Assembly: GCF_023100905.1 (NCBI RefSeq)
Contig: NZ_CP064686.1
Span: 7,590,001 to 7,654,000 of the forward strand
Direction of reading: 5' to 3'
Origin: Bradyrhizobium sp. 4
Lineage (GTDB): Bacteria > Pseudomonadota > Alphaproteobacteria > Rhizobiales > Xanthobacteraceae
DNA length: 64,000 nt
In this document: positions 1 through 8,742 of the stretch, piece by piece
Layout: each line of letters opens with the position of its first letter
Numbering within the stretch: position 1 is the stretch's first letter
The notes under the pieces: generated by a model
Database searches by the model: none
What the model was told of the DNA's origin: nothing
What the model saw: the letters and a program-made list of their open reading frames with translations, nothing else
Made by a program: the position numbers and the translations under genes

Positions 1-1778
1 TCTCCGACATGCGTCACGCCGTCGAGAAGCGCGAGGAGATGCACTATTCCGGCGGCGTCGAGGAATTCGTCAAATATCTCGACCGCAACAAGAAGGCGAT
101 CGTGCCGGCGCCGATCATGGTGCGCGCGGAAGCCAACGGCATCGGCGTCGAGGCCGCGCTGTGGTGGAACGACAGCTACCACGAGAACGTGCTGTGCTTC
201 ACCAACAACATCCCGCAGCGCGACGGCGGCACCCATCTCGCCGGTTTCCGCGGCGCGCTGACGCGCCAGGTCAACGGCTATGCCGAGGCCAACGCGAAAA
301 AAGAGAAAATCGCGCTCACCGGCGATGATTGCCGCGAAGGCCTCACCGCTGTGCTGTCGGTGAAGGTGCCGGATCCAAAATTTTCGTCGCAGACCAAGGA
401 CAAGCTGGTGTCCTCGGAAGTGCGCCCCGTGGTCGAGAACGTGCTCAACGAGGCGCTGCAAGCCTGGTTCGAGGAGCATCCTTCCGAAGCCAAGATGATC
501 GTCGGCAAGGTGATCCAGGCGGCAGCTGCCCGCGAAGCCGCGCGAAAGGCGCGCGAGCTGACGCGCAAGAGCCCGCTCTCGGTCTCCTCGCTGCCCGGCA
601 AGCTCGCCGACTGCCAGGAAAAGGATCCGGCGAAATCCGAGCTCTTCATCGTCGAGGGTGACTCGGCAGGCGGCAGCGCCAAGCAGGGCCGCAACCGCGA
701 ATTCCAGGCCGTGCTGCCGCTGCGCGGCAAGATCCTCAATGTCGAACGCGTGCGTCCCGACAAGATGCTGCACAGCGAGCAGATCGGCACGCTGATCACC
801 GCGCTCGGCACCGGCATCAGCGACGAATTCTCGATCGAGAAGCTGCGCTATCACAAGATCATCGTGATGACGGACGCCGACGTCGACGGCGCCCACATCC
901 GCACGCTGCTGCTGACTTTCTTCTACCGGCAGATGCGCGAGATCATCGACGGCGGCTATCTCTACATCGCCCAGCCGCCGCTCTATAAGGTCAACCGCGG
1001 CAAGTCCGAGCAATATCTGAAGGACGAGCGGGCGCTGGAAGATTATCTGATCGATACCGGACTCGACGACTGCGTCTACATTCCCGGCACCGGCGGCGAT
1101 CGCACCGGCCGCGACCTGCGCTCGCTGGTCGACGACGCCCGTGCCGTTCGCGGCGTCCTGCGCAGCCTGCACACCCGCTACAATCGCAAGGTGATCGAGC
1201 AGGCTGCCATCACCGGCGTGCTCAACAAGGCGATCTACGGCGATCGGGAGAAAGCCGCCGCGGCCGCGCAATACATCGCCGCCCGCCTCGACACGCTCGC
1301 CGACGAGGTCGAGCGCGGCTGGATCGGTCAATACGTCGAAGGCCATGGTTTCCAGTTCGAGCGCACGGTGCGCGGCGTCAAGGACGTCGCCCTCATCGAC
1401 GACGCGTTCCTGGGCTCGGTCGAAGCCCGCAAGCTCGACGAGTACACGGTCAAGCTCCAGGACGTTTATGCCCGCCCCGGCAAGCTGCGGCGCAAGGATA
1501 CCGAGCACATGGTCTACGGCCCGGTCGATCTGTTCGAAGCCGTCACAGATGCCGGCCGCAAGGGCGTCTCGCTGCAGCGCTACAAAGGGCTGGGCGAGAT
1601 GAATCCGGAGCAGCTCTGGCAGACGACGCTGGACGTCAATGCGCGATCACTGCTCCAGGTGAAGGTCAAGGAGGTCGACGAGGCCGACGACATCTTCACC
1701 AAGCTGATGGGCGACGTGGTCGAGCCGCGCCGCGACTTCATCCAGGAACATTCGCTGAGCGCGACGATCGATATCTGA
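1..1778 (+). CDS. gyrB: DNA gyrase subunit B (C-terminal part, 5' end outside window)
   Basis: ATPase subunit of the type II topoisomerase that introduces negative supercoils. The reading frame is open from the window edge, so the N-terminal GHKL ATPase domain is mostly missing; about 590 residues remain. Visible are the end of the transducer domain, the TOPRIM domain with EGDSAGGSAKQGR and the metal-binding DADVDGAHI motif, a long insertion typical of Gram-negative GyrB (roughly residues 340-500 of the visible part), and the C-terminal YKGLGEMNPEQLW motif. EGDSAGGSAKQGR and a DVDGAHI ending fit GyrB rather than ParE, but without the N-terminus this rests on the insertion and overall similarity. 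A repeat element and murA follow. Confidence 0.95.
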   Translation, partial: SDMRHAVEKREEMHYSGGVEEFVKYLDRNKKAIVPAPIMVRAEANGIGVEAALWWNDSYHENVLCFTNNIPQRDGGTHLAGFRGALTRQVNGYAEANAKKEKIALTGDDCREGLTAVLSVKVPDPKFSSQTKDKLVSSEVRPVVENVLNEALQAWFEEHPSEAKMIVGKVIQAAAAREAARKARELTRKSPLSVSSLPGKLADCQEKDPAKSELFIVEGDSAGGSAKQGRNREFQAVLPLRGKILNVERVRPDKMLHSEQIGTLITALGTGISDEFSIEKLRYHKIIVMTDADVDGAHIRTLLLTFFYRQMREIIDGGYLYIAQPPLYKVNRGKSEQYLKDERALEDYLIDTGLDDCVYIPGTGGDRTGRDLRSLVDDARAVRGVLRSLHTRYNRKVIEQAAITGVLNKAIYGDREKAAAAAQYIAARLDTLADEVERGWIGQYVEGHGFQFERTVRGVKDVALIDDAFLGSVEARKLDEYTVKLQDVYARPGKLRRKDTEHMVYGPVDLFEAVTDAGRKGVSLQRYKGLGEMNPEQLWQTTLDVNARSLLQVKVKEVDEADDIFTKLMGDVVEPRRDFIQEHSLSATIDI

Positions 1779-1799
1779 GATCGGATGGCTTTGGACGGT

Positions 1800-1924
1800 C
1801 GTCATGCCCGGGCTTGTCCCGCCTGCGCGGCCGAAGCCGCTTCGGCGAGGCGAAGGCCCGGGCATCTACGTTCTCCGTGCATCTGGCAAAGGCGTGGATG
1901 GCCAGGACAAGCCCGGCCATGACG
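1800..1924. repeat. Intergenic palindromic repeat, CGTCATGCCCGGGC family, copy 1
   Basis: The element begins CGTCATGCCCGGGCTTGTCC and ends with the near reverse complement GGACAAGCCCGGCCATGACG, giving long terminal inverted repeats around a variable centre. Related copies lie at 58064-58162 and 60849-60935. It fills most of the gyrB-murA gap. There is no coding potential; it could fold as a long hairpin downstream of gyrB. Confidence 0.85.
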
Positions 1925-2049
1925 TAGAGACACCTCGGCTGAGCCTCCCCCCGCCCTCGCAACAAGTGCAGAATTGCTCCCGCGCTCAATTCTCGGTAGC
2001 TTCCGCCTCGAAAACCCGCCCCCCACTCAATACGACAGCGAGAGAGCCC

Positions 2050-3345
2050 GTGGCGCCCATCCAGTACATTGTCGAGGGCGGTCACCGGCTCTCGGGCTCG
2101 ATCGAGCCTTCCGGCAACAAGAATGCGGCCCTGCCGATCATCGCGGCAGCCCTGCTCACCGAGCATCCGGTGACGCTGGAAAACGTGCCGCGGATCCGCG
2201 ACACCGAGACGCTGGTCGAGCTGATCCGCTCGGTCGGCGCGGCGGCGGAATGGACCGCCCGCAACACGCTTCACATTCACGCCAAGAGCATCCGCGCCGC
2301 CGATCTCGATCCGGACTTGTGCGTCCGCATCCGCGCCTCGATCCTGCTCGCGGGCCCCCTGCTCGCCCGCTGCGGCGAAGTGATGCTGCCGCCGCCCGGC
2401 GGCGACGTCATCGGCCGCCGCAGGCTCGACACGCATGTGCTCGCGCTCGAGCAATTAGGAGCCAAGGTCACCGCGACCGACCGGCTCGAATTCCGCGCTT
2501 CGAAGCTGACCGGCGCCGACGTGTTCCTGGACGAGCCCAGCGTGACCGCGACCGAGAACGCGCTGGTCGCAGCCGTCGCCGCCGAAGGCACCACCTATTT
2601 GCGCAACGCCGCGTCCGAGCCGCATGTGCAGGACCTCGCCAACTTCCTGGTCGCACTCGGCGCGGGGATCGAGGGCATCGGCACCAACACTATGATCGTG
2701 CATGGTCCGGCGACGTTGGGTGGTGCGACCTACCGGATCCAGCCCGACCATATCGAGGTCGGCTCGCTGATCGGGCTCGCGGCCGTCACGCGGTCGCCGC
2801 TTCGCATCGTTCGCGCGGGCGTCGAGCATCTGCGCTCGATCCGCATGGGATTCGAGCGGCTCGGCATCGTCTGCCGCATCGAGGGCGACGATCTCATCGT
2901 GCCCTCGAACCAGACGCTGAAGATCCAGGACGATTTTGGCGGCCACGTGCCGAAGCTGGAGGACCAGCCCTGGCCGGCCTTTCCCGCCGATCTGATGTCG
3001 ATCGCGATCGTCACGGCCACGCAATGCGAGGGCGTGATCCTAATGTTCGAGAAGATGTTCGAATCGCGGATGTTCTTCGTCGACAAGCTGATCGCGATGG
3101 GTGCGCGCATCGTGCTGTGCGACCCGCATCGCGCCATCATCGCCGGTCCAAGCCGGCTGCACGGCGCGACGATGACCTCACCCGACATTCGCGCCGGAAT
3201 GGCCATGCTGCTCGCGGCCGTCTGCGCCGAGGGCACCTCCACGATCAACAACGCCGACCAGATCGAGCGCGGCTACGAGCGCATCGACGAACGGCTGAAT
3301 GCGCTCGGCGCGAAGATCAGGCGCGTGCCGGAACGGAAGGGCTGA
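2050..3345 (+). CDS. murA: UDP-N-acetylglucosamine 1-carboxyvinyltransferase (MurA family, Cys-to-Asp variant)
   Basis: Transfers enolpyruvate from PEP to UDP-GlcNAc, the first committed step of peptidoglycan synthesis, in the cytoplasm. The GTG at 2050 gives 431 aa, the usual MurA length, starting at the conserved beta strand before SGNKNAALP (Lys22/Asn23 equivalents). The general acid/base aspartate lies in FPADL and the C-terminal motif is RGYERIDERL. The active-site loop reads PPGGDVIGRR: the residue aligned with catalytic Cys115 of E. coli is Asp (residue 119). Such Asp variants are known in Mycobacterium and Chlamydia and do not react with fosfomycin. A longer frame opens upstream but runs through a repeat, so it is not the start. 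Confidence 0.9.
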   Translation: MAPIQYIVEGGHRLSGSIEPSGNKNAALPIIAAALLTEHPVTLENVPRIRDTETLVELIRSVGAAAEWTARNTLHIHAKSIRAADLDPDLCVRIRASILLAGPLLARCGEVMLPPPGGDVIGRRRLDTHVLALEQLGAKVTATDRLEFRASKLTGADVFLDEPSVTATENALVAAVAAEGTTYLRNAASEPHVQDLANFLVALGAGIEGIGTNTMIVHGPATLGGATYRIQPDHIEVGSLIGLAAVTRSPLRIVRAGVEHLRSIRMGFERLGIVCRIEGDDLIVPSNQTLKIQDDFGGHVPKLEDQPWPAFPADLMSIAIVTATQCEGVILMFEKMFESRMFFVDKLIAMGARIVLCDPHRAIIAGPSRLHGATMTSPDIRAGMAMLLAAVCAEGTSTINNADQIERGYERIDERLNALGAKIRRVPERKG

Positions 3346-3350
3346 GAGTT

Positions 3351-3562
3351 TCTTCCCTTCTCCCCTTGTGGGAGAAGGTGGCATAAGCGGCCTTCGGCCG
3401 CCGTTTTTAAGAACGCCGAAGCTTCGCATCGGCTATGGCGCCGGATGAGGGGTTGCTTCAGCGAGTCCTGCTGCTTGAGGGCCGTACGCGGAGAGATAAC
3501 CCTCACCCGTCTCGCCGCTACGCGGCGAGCCTCCCTCTCCCGCAAGGGGAGAGGGAGAAGAC
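3351..3562. repeat. Composite intergenic repeat (CCTTCTCCCC ... CCTCACCC ... CTCTCCC family)
   Basis: The murA-MATE gap is built of short palindromes: CCTTCTCCCC with GGGAGAAGG near 3355-3380, GCGGCC-TTC-GGCCGC at 3387-3401, CTCGCCGC-TAC-GCGGCGAG at 3511-3529 and CCCTCTCCC with GGGGAGAGGG at about 3532-3555. Pieces such as GCCGGATGAGGGG and ACCCTCACCC resemble dispersed Bradyrhizobium intergenic repeats (recalled, not searched). A fragment of similar wording sits at 26020-26045. No gene is seen here. Confidence 0.7.
3385..3408 (+). terminator. Rho-independent terminator-like hairpin after murA
   Basis: A 6-bp GC stem (GCGGCC/GGCCGC) with a TTC loop is followed two bases later by TTTTT, 40 bases past the murA stop. 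It lies inside the composite repeat, so it may be a repeat feature that also serves as terminator. Confidence 0.5.
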
Positions 3563-3603
3563 CAAGCCATGTTTTCGTCGCCCGGCCGTGCTATTGACCC
3601 GCC

Positions 3604-4998
3604 ATGCTCGACACCGTCCAGCCTCGTTCGCAGCCGCAAGCCGGCGCGCCGCTAAATCCTCTCGCCGACGAATTCGTCGAGACGCTGCGGCTGGCCGTGC
3701 CGATGACGCTGACGCAACTCGGGCAGATCGCGATGATCACGACCGATCTTGCGCTGATCGGCCGGCTCGGCGAGAGCGCGGTGGCAGCAGCGGCACTGGC
3801 GCATACGGTCTATTTCGTCAGCTTCACGTTCGGGCTCGGATTGATGGCGGCGGTATCACCGCTGGTCGCGCAGGCGTTCGGCGCCGGCGATGTCAGGCGT
3901 ATCCGCCGCTCCTTACGCGTCGGCCTGTGGGTCGCGCTGCTGATCTCGCTGCCGATGATGGCCTCGCCGCTCTATGGCGAGCACATCCTGGTTGCACTCG
4001 GTCAGGCGCCGCACTCGGCCGCGCTCGCCCAGCGCTATCTGAATGGGCTGGCCTGGGGCATCGCGCCGGCGCTCGGCTTCATCGCGCTGCGCAGCATGAT
4101 GAGCGCGGTGAACCGGCCGCAGGCGCCGCTGTGGATCACGCTCGCGGCGATCCCCGTCAATGCCGCGCTGGTCTATGTCCTGATCCACGGCCTGTTCGGC
4201 CTGCCGGAGCTCGGCCTGTTCGGCGCGGGGCTTGCGACCACGCTGGTCAATCTCGGCTCGTTCGCCGCCACGCTCGCCATTGCGGGGCTGCGCAAGCCGT
4301 TCGCGGACTATCGTCCGCTTGCCCATCTCTGGCGGATCGACTGGCCCCTGATGCGCAAGCTCATCGCGATCGGCGCGCCGATCTCGTTCTCGCTGCTGCT
4401 GGAATATGGCCTGTTCTCTTCGGCGGCGCTGCTGATGGGATTGATCTCGACCACGGCGCTCGCGGCGCATCAGATCGCGCTCCAGGTCACCGCCGTGCTG
4501 TTCATGGTCCCGCTCGGCATCGGCATGGCGGCCACCGTGCGGGTCGGCCACGCCTTCGGCCGGGGCGACCCGGCTGCGGTGAAGCGCGCAGGTCTCGTCG
4601 CAGCCGTGATCGGGATCGCGTTCGTCTCGGCCCTGACCGTCGCGATCATCTTCGGCCGCTATCAGCTCGGCCGACTGTTCTTCGGCAGCGGCGAAGCGAG
4701 CATGGCGACCGTCGAGCTGACCGCAACGCTGCTGCTGGTCGGCGCGACCTTCTTCATCGCCGATGCCATCCAGACCATCATGGGCGGCGCGCTGCGCGGC
4801 ATCAATGACACCAGGATGACGTTGGTATTCGCCGCGATCGGCTATTGGTGCGTGGGCTTTCCCATCGCCTGGTGGCTGGCTTTTCACGCCGATCTCGGCG
4901 CGGTCGGTGTCTGGATCGGATTGTCGATCGGATCGTTCGTCTATGCCGGACTTCTGATCTTGCGCTTCCGGATGCTGACGCGCAGACTGACGGAATGA
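3604..4998 (+). CDS. MATE family efflux transporter
   Basis: Inner-membrane multidrug/toxin exporter, 464 aa, the normal length for NorM-type MATE proteins. About twelve hydrophobic segments form two homologous halves; the first half has RLAVPMTLTQLGQIAM and a conserved VSPLVAQAFGAGD loop, and the second half repeats the pattern with VRVGHAFGRGDP near residue 320. The substrate (drug, metabolite or polyphenol) cannot be told from sequence. It overlaps the next gene by four bases (ATGA), so the two are translationally coupled. The ATG at 3604 is chosen because the hydrophilic N-terminus before the first membrane segment is of normal length. Confidence 0.9.
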   Translation: MLDTVQPRSQPQAGAPLNPLADEFVETLRLAVPMTLTQLGQIAMITTDLALIGRLGESAVAAAALAHTVYFVSFTFGLGLMAAVSPLVAQAFGAGDVRRIRRSLRVGLWVALLISLPMMASPLYGEHILVALGQAPHSAALAQRYLNGLAWGIAPALGFIALRSMMSAVNRPQAPLWITLAAIPVNAALVYVLIHGLFGLPELGLFGAGLATTLVNLGSFAATLAIAGLRKPFADYRPLAHLWRIDWPLMRKLIAIGAPISFSLLLEYGLFSSAALLMGLISTTALAAHQIALQVTAVLFMVPLGIGMAATVRVGHAFGRGDPAAVKRAGLVAAVIGIAFVSALTVAIIFGRYQLGRLFFGSGEASMATVELTATLLLVGATFFIADAIQTIMGGALRGINDTRMTLVFAAIGYWCVGFPIAWWLAFHADLGAVGVWIGLSIGSFVYAGLLILRFRMLTRRLTE

Positions 4999-5483
4999 AC
5001 GGGACCGTCCGCGAAGTCACCCCCGCTGTCGACACCGGCGCGCTGCTGGCCGGTGCGCAATTCATCGACGCCTTTCGCGTGGAGATCGGCACGGCACCGG
5101 TGAATGCCCGCGAGGCCTGCACCAGGATGGTGTTGCACGGGCCGCGCTGGGTCGGTGCACTGACACGCCTGCGCAACGTGTTGGTGACGCCGTTCGGCCT
5201 GAAGACATCGGGCGAGGGTACGCCGGCGCCGGGCGGTTTGATCGGCCTGTTTCCGGTGCTGAGTGAAACGCCCGAGCAGCTGGTCGCCGGCTTCAATGAT
5301 TATCATCTCGATTTCCGCATCGTGGTCGATGTGGTCGGCGAAGCGGTGCCGCGCCACGTCACCTTGACCACGCTGGTGCGGACCAACAATCGGCTGGGCC
5401 GCGCCTACCTCGCGCTCATCACGCCCTTCCACAAGCTTGTGGCCCGCAGCATGATGGGGCGGCTCGCGGAGCCGGCCCGATGA
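4995..5483 (+). CDS. DUF2867 domain protein
   Basis: 162 aa. The start ATG overlaps the MATE stop as ATGA and the end overlaps the next start by four bases. Residues WVGALTRLRN, a central IGLFPVL segment, and a C-terminal block with HLDFR, TTLVRTNNRLGRAY and ITPFHKLV match the DUF2867 pattern as known to me. No signal peptide or clear membrane span. The function of the family is unknown; in some proteins it is fused to NAD(P)-binding domains. The tight overlap suggests a role linked to the neighbouring transporter or the isomerase-like gene. Confidence 0.75.
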   Translation: MNGTVREVTPAVDTGALLAGAQFIDAFRVEIGTAPVNAREACTRMVLHGPRWVGALTRLRNVLVTPFGLKTSGEGTPAPGGLIGLFPVLSETPEQLVAGFNDYHLDFRIVVDVVGEAVPRHVTLTTLVRTNNRLGRAYLALITPFHKLVARSMMGRLAEPAR

Positions 5484-6130
5484 CGCTCTCCGTCGACCTC
5501 TTCTACTCCTTTCGCAGTCCGTTCAGCTATCTGGCGCTGCCCAAGACGCTCAAGCTCGTCGAAACCTACGATCTGGCGGTCAATGTGCGGCCGGTCTATC
5601 CGCTCGCAGTCCGTGTGCCCGGGTTTTTCAAGAAGGCGAGCCCGAACTTCATTCGCTATGTGGTGCTCGACAGCACGCGCGTGGCGCAGCACGAGGGCAT
5701 TCCGTTCCGCTTTCCGAGGCCAGATCCGATCGTGCAGGACAAGACGACGTTCGACGTCGCGGCGGAGCAGCCCTACATCCACCGTCTGACCCGGCTTGGT
5801 GCCATGGCGCAGCTTGAGGGACGCTCGCTCGCATTCACCGATGCGATCGCCCGCGTGCTGTGGGACGGCTCGGTGGCGGGCTGGAACGAGAGCGATCATC
5901 TCGCGCGGGCAGCCGACAAGGCCGGCTTCGATCTCGTCGCGATGGATGCCGCGATCACCGCGGACCCGGATCGCTACGAGCAGGTGATCACGGAGAACGA
6001 GAAGGACCACGCCGCCTCCGGCCATTGGGGCGTGCCGACCTTCGTGTTCGACAACGAGCCGTTCTTCGGCCAGGACCGTATCGATTTGCTGGTCTGGCGC
6101 ATGCAAGGGAAGGGCCTGATGCGGCGCTAG
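5480..6130 (+). CDS. 2-hydroxychromene-2-carboxylate isomerase-like protein (DsbA/GST-kappa fold)
   Basis: 216 aa thioredoxin-fold protein. The N-terminus FYSFRSPFSYLAL has the strand plus active-site Ser of HCCA isomerase and GST-kappa proteins, and the C-terminus GVPTFVFDNEPFFGQDRIDLL has the cis-Pro loop and final helix. HCCA isomerases act in glutathione-dependent steps of naphthalene-type aromatic breakdown, but most chromosomal copies have no proven substrate. It is the last gene of a three-gene overlapping run (MATE, DUF2867, this gene), which suggests a detoxification unit. The start ATG lies inside the previous stop region. Confidence 0.8.
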   Translation: MTLSVDLFYSFRSPFSYLALPKTLKLVETYDLAVNVRPVYPLAVRVPGFFKKASPNFIRYVVLDSTRVAQHEGIPFRFPRPDPIVQDKTTFDVAAEQPYIHRLTRLGAMAQLEGRSLAFTDAIARVLWDGSVAGWNESDHLARAADKAGFDLVAMDAAITADPDRYEQVITENEKDHAASGHWGVPTFVFDNEPFFGQDRIDLLVWRMQGKGLMRR

Positions 6131-6131
6131 C

Positions 6132-7247
6132 TCACTCCGCCACGCGCGCGGGCTTGTCGGTCGCGGCCTCGGACCATTCGCCGACGACGCGATCGAGATC
6201 GCAGAGATTCTGGTGCATCTGCTCCAGCGAGAAGCCGAGCGCGAAGAAGCGCTCCGCGGTGTCGCTGGGCTGGCCCCGGATCAGGCCGTCCTGGCGCACG
6301 GCGGCGACCGCCTCAGCATAATGCTGGAGCGCGACATGCACGGGGTGGATCGGCGGGGCGCCGGTGCCTTCGCGCAAGGCGGCGGCGGCCGAACGCAGGA
6401 AGCGTGCGATCACCGTCGAGACTTCCGTCAGCGGCGCGGCAAGCCGTGTCTGCACCTCGGCCGGCAACGGCACCACCGTGGAGCGGCCGATCATCACGAC
6501 GTCATGGCGCAAGCGCAAGATCGTGCGCAACAACGGGCCGGTGTCCGGCCCGCTCGACAATCGCGCAGAGCGCTCGCGCTCGGCTTCGGCGCCAATGGTA
6601 TTCATGCCGACCATTGCGGTGCCGATACCGTCCTGAATCCGGTGCAGCGCGTCGTTGTCCCGGCCGCGCGTCAGGCCCGCGAGCAATTCGGTGAAGGCCT
6701 CTGCGATCAATTCAAGCAGTTTTGCCGCGCTGGCGCGGATTTGCCGGACCGCGCGCGAGGGCAGCACCAGGAACGAGACCAGCAGCCCCGTCACCGCGCC
6801 GACCGCGACTTCGCTGACGCGATCGATCGCCGAGGCCATGGGATCGGCATGATGCATCGAGGGAAGCACGAGCACGATCACGGCCGTCACCGTTGCAGAG
6901 CTCAGATTCGGATAGATCGATGCGACAAAGGCAAGCGGCGCCACGGCCAGCACCAGCAGGCCCAGCAGGCCCAGTTCACCGGAATAGGGGATCAGGATCG
7001 CGATGGCGCCGCCATAGATCGCGCCGCCGATGGTGCCGAGCATGTAGTCGCGTGTCGCCTTCAGCGAGCGCCCGACGCTCATCTGGGTCACGATGATGGA
7101 CGTGAGGACGGCCCAGAGCGGCAACAACAGATGCAACGCGGTGGCGAGCGCGTAGGCGCCAGTGGCCGCCACCGTGACCCGGATCGCCAACCCCAATTGG
7201 GTCTTTCGCGACCAGACCCGGTCGAACAGCTCTCCTGCGAATGCCAT
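6132..7247 (-). CDS. FUSC / aromatic acid exporter-type membrane protein
   Basis: About 371 aa from the ATG at 7247 (a longer frame to 7370 would overlap the divergent gene's promoter). The N-terminal half has several membrane segments with the FUSC-like block SIIVTQMSVGRSLKATRDYMLGT, followed by pairs of hydrophobic helices (YGGAIAILI, LVLAVAPLAFV, VTAVIVLVLPS). The C-terminal half is a soluble alpha-helical region. Homologues (AaeB/YccS-like) export aromatic acids or polyamines; the substrate here is unknown. It converges with the HCCA-isomerase-like gene with only one base between stops and is divergent from the MmgE/PrpD gene. Confidence 0.75.
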   Translation of the reverse strand: MAFAGELFDRVWSRKTQLGLAIRVTVAATGAYALATALHLLLPLWAVLTSIIVTQMSVGRSLKATRDYMLGTIGGAIYGGAIAILIPYSGELGLLGLLVLAVAPLAFVASIYPNLSSATVTAVIVLVLPSMHHADPMASAIDRVSEVAVGAVTGLLVSFLVLPSRAVRQIRASAAKLLELIAEAFTELLAGLTRGRDNDALHRIQDGIGTAMVGMNTIGAEAERERSARLSSGPDTGPLLRTILRLRHDVVMIGRSTVVPLPAEVQTRLAAPLTEVSTVIARFLRSAAAALREGTGAPPIHPVHVALQHYAEAVAAVRQDGLIRGQPSDTAERFFALGFSLEQMHQNLCDLDRVVGEWSEAATDKPARVAE

Positions 7248-7371
7248 GGTCGCGTATCCCGGTCCAACTCTCGTAAAGCCAGCCAAAAGCATAGCTGATG
7301 CCCGCGGCCCCCAGGCCGCTTGAAAGGCCAAATCAGCCCGCCTAACTTGCGCGCCAAAACGAGGAAACACG

Positions 7372-8739
7372 ATGGCTCACGAAACCGCAACGCTCGCCGC
7401 CTATGTCGCCAACCTGAAATTCCAGGATATTCCGGCGGAAGTGCTGGATCGGGCGAAAGTGCTGACGCTGGATTTCCTCGGCAGCGCCATCCGGGCCCGC
7501 AGCGAAGCGGAATCGACCCCCTCGATCCTGAAGATGCTGGAGGCGCTCGCGCTCGACACCAAGGGCGAATCCACCGTGTTCGGCGATAGCAAGACCTGGA
7601 CGCCGGCGGTCGCGGCGCTGCTCAACGGCGCGCTCGGCCATTCCCTCGACTTCGACGACACCCATGCGGACTCCTCGCTGCATCCAAGCGCGCCGGTGGT
7701 TCCGGCCGCCTTCGCCATCGGCGAGATGGTCGGCGCCTCCGGGCGCGACGTGCTGACCGCGATCGTTGCGGGCTATGAGGTCTGCTGCCGGCTCGGCAAC
7801 GCACTCGACCCGACCTCGCATTACGCCCGCGGCTTTCATCCAACCGCCACCGCCGGCACCTATGGCGCAGCCGCGGCCGCCGGCAAATTGTTCGGCCTCT
7901 CCGAGCAGCAGCTCGTCGCCGCCTTCGGCGTCGCCGGCAGCCAGGCCGCGGGCTCGCTGCAATTCCTCGTCAATGGCGCCTGGAACAAGCGCTACCAGGT
8001 CGGCGCCGCCGCGATGAACGGCGTGATCGCCGCGACGCTGGCGCGCAACGATTTCGTCGGTGCGACGGAATCGGTCGAGGGCAAGCACGGCCTGCTCGCC
8101 GGCTACACCGACGATGCCCATCCCGACAAGGCAGTCGCCGAGCTCGGCAAGACCTACGAGACCATGAAGATCGGCGTCAAACCGTATCCGAGCTGCCGCT
8201 ACACCCATGCCGCGATCGACGCGCTGATCGCGATGCGGCGTGAGCACAATCTCACGCCCGATCAGGTCAAGCGCGTCGAGATCGGCCTGCATCGCAACGG
8301 CATCACGCTCACCGGCGACGCCGCGACCAAGCGGCACCCGACCTCGATCGTCGGCGGCCAGTTCTCGATGTTCTTCACCGGCGCGCTCGCGCTCGACCAG
8401 GGCTCATTTGGCTGGGACGACTACAGCCGCCTGGGCGACGCCGCCATCGACGCGCTCGCCGACAAGTTCGACGTGGTGCAGGACGATCGGCTCGAAGTCG
8501 GCCGCACCCACCCCTTTGGCGCCCGCGTGAGTATCACGACGGACGACGGCGTGCATGAGCGGCTCTTTGCCGATCCCTCGGGAGAGCCGACCTCCTTCCC
8601 CGACGCGCAGGCGATGCAGCAGAAGTTCTTGACGCTGGCCCGCCCGGTGCTGAATGCGCGCGCGGAGAAATTCGCGGACGCGATCATGACGCTGGAGCGG
8701 TTCGACCGCGTGGCGAAGGCGACGGAGCTGGGAAGGTAA
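7372..8739 (+). CDS. MmgE/PrpD family protein
   Basis: 455 aa. The MmgE/PrpD fold includes 2-methylcitrate dehydratase (PrpD), cis-aconitate decarboxylase and iminodisuccinate epimerase. Supporting blocks are HSLDFDDTHADSSLHPSAPV near residue 90, GFHPTATAGTYGAAAAAGK near 155 and the motif KPYPSCRYTHAAIDA near 270. There is no prpB or prpC nearby, so a methylcitrate-cycle role is not supported and the exact reaction is open. The ATG at 7372 has GAGG seven to ten bases upstream. It converges with the serine hydrolase gene three bases downstream. Confidence 0.85.
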   Translation: MAHETATLAAYVANLKFQDIPAEVLDRAKVLTLDFLGSAIRARSEAESTPSILKMLEALALDTKGESTVFGDSKTWTPAVAALLNGALGHSLDFDDTHADSSLHPSAPVVPAAFAIGEMVGASGRDVLTAIVAGYEVCCRLGNALDPTSHYARGFHPTATAGTYGAAAAAGKLFGLSEQQLVAAFGVAGSQAAGSLQFLVNGAWNKRYQVGAAAMNGVIAATLARNDFVGATESVEGKHGLLAGYTDDAHPDKAVAELGKTYETMKIGVKPYPSCRYTHAAIDALIAMRREHNLTPDQVKRVEIGLHRNGITLTGDAATKRHPTSIVGGQFSMFFTGALALDQGSFGWDDYSRLGDAAIDALADKFDVVQDDRLEVGRTHPFGARVSITTDDGVHERLFADPSGEPTSFPDAQAMQQKFLTLARPVLNARAEKFADAIMTLERFDRVAKATELGR

Positions 8740-8742
8740 CTC

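Noticed and set aside
1804..2049. N-terminal extension of MurA
   Set aside because: The extra residues would be encoded by a palindromic repeat; the conserved protein begins at the GTG at 2050.
7372..8739. 2-methylcitrate dehydratase PrpD of a propionate pathway
   Set aside because: No prpB, prpC or prpR nearby; only family membership can be supported.
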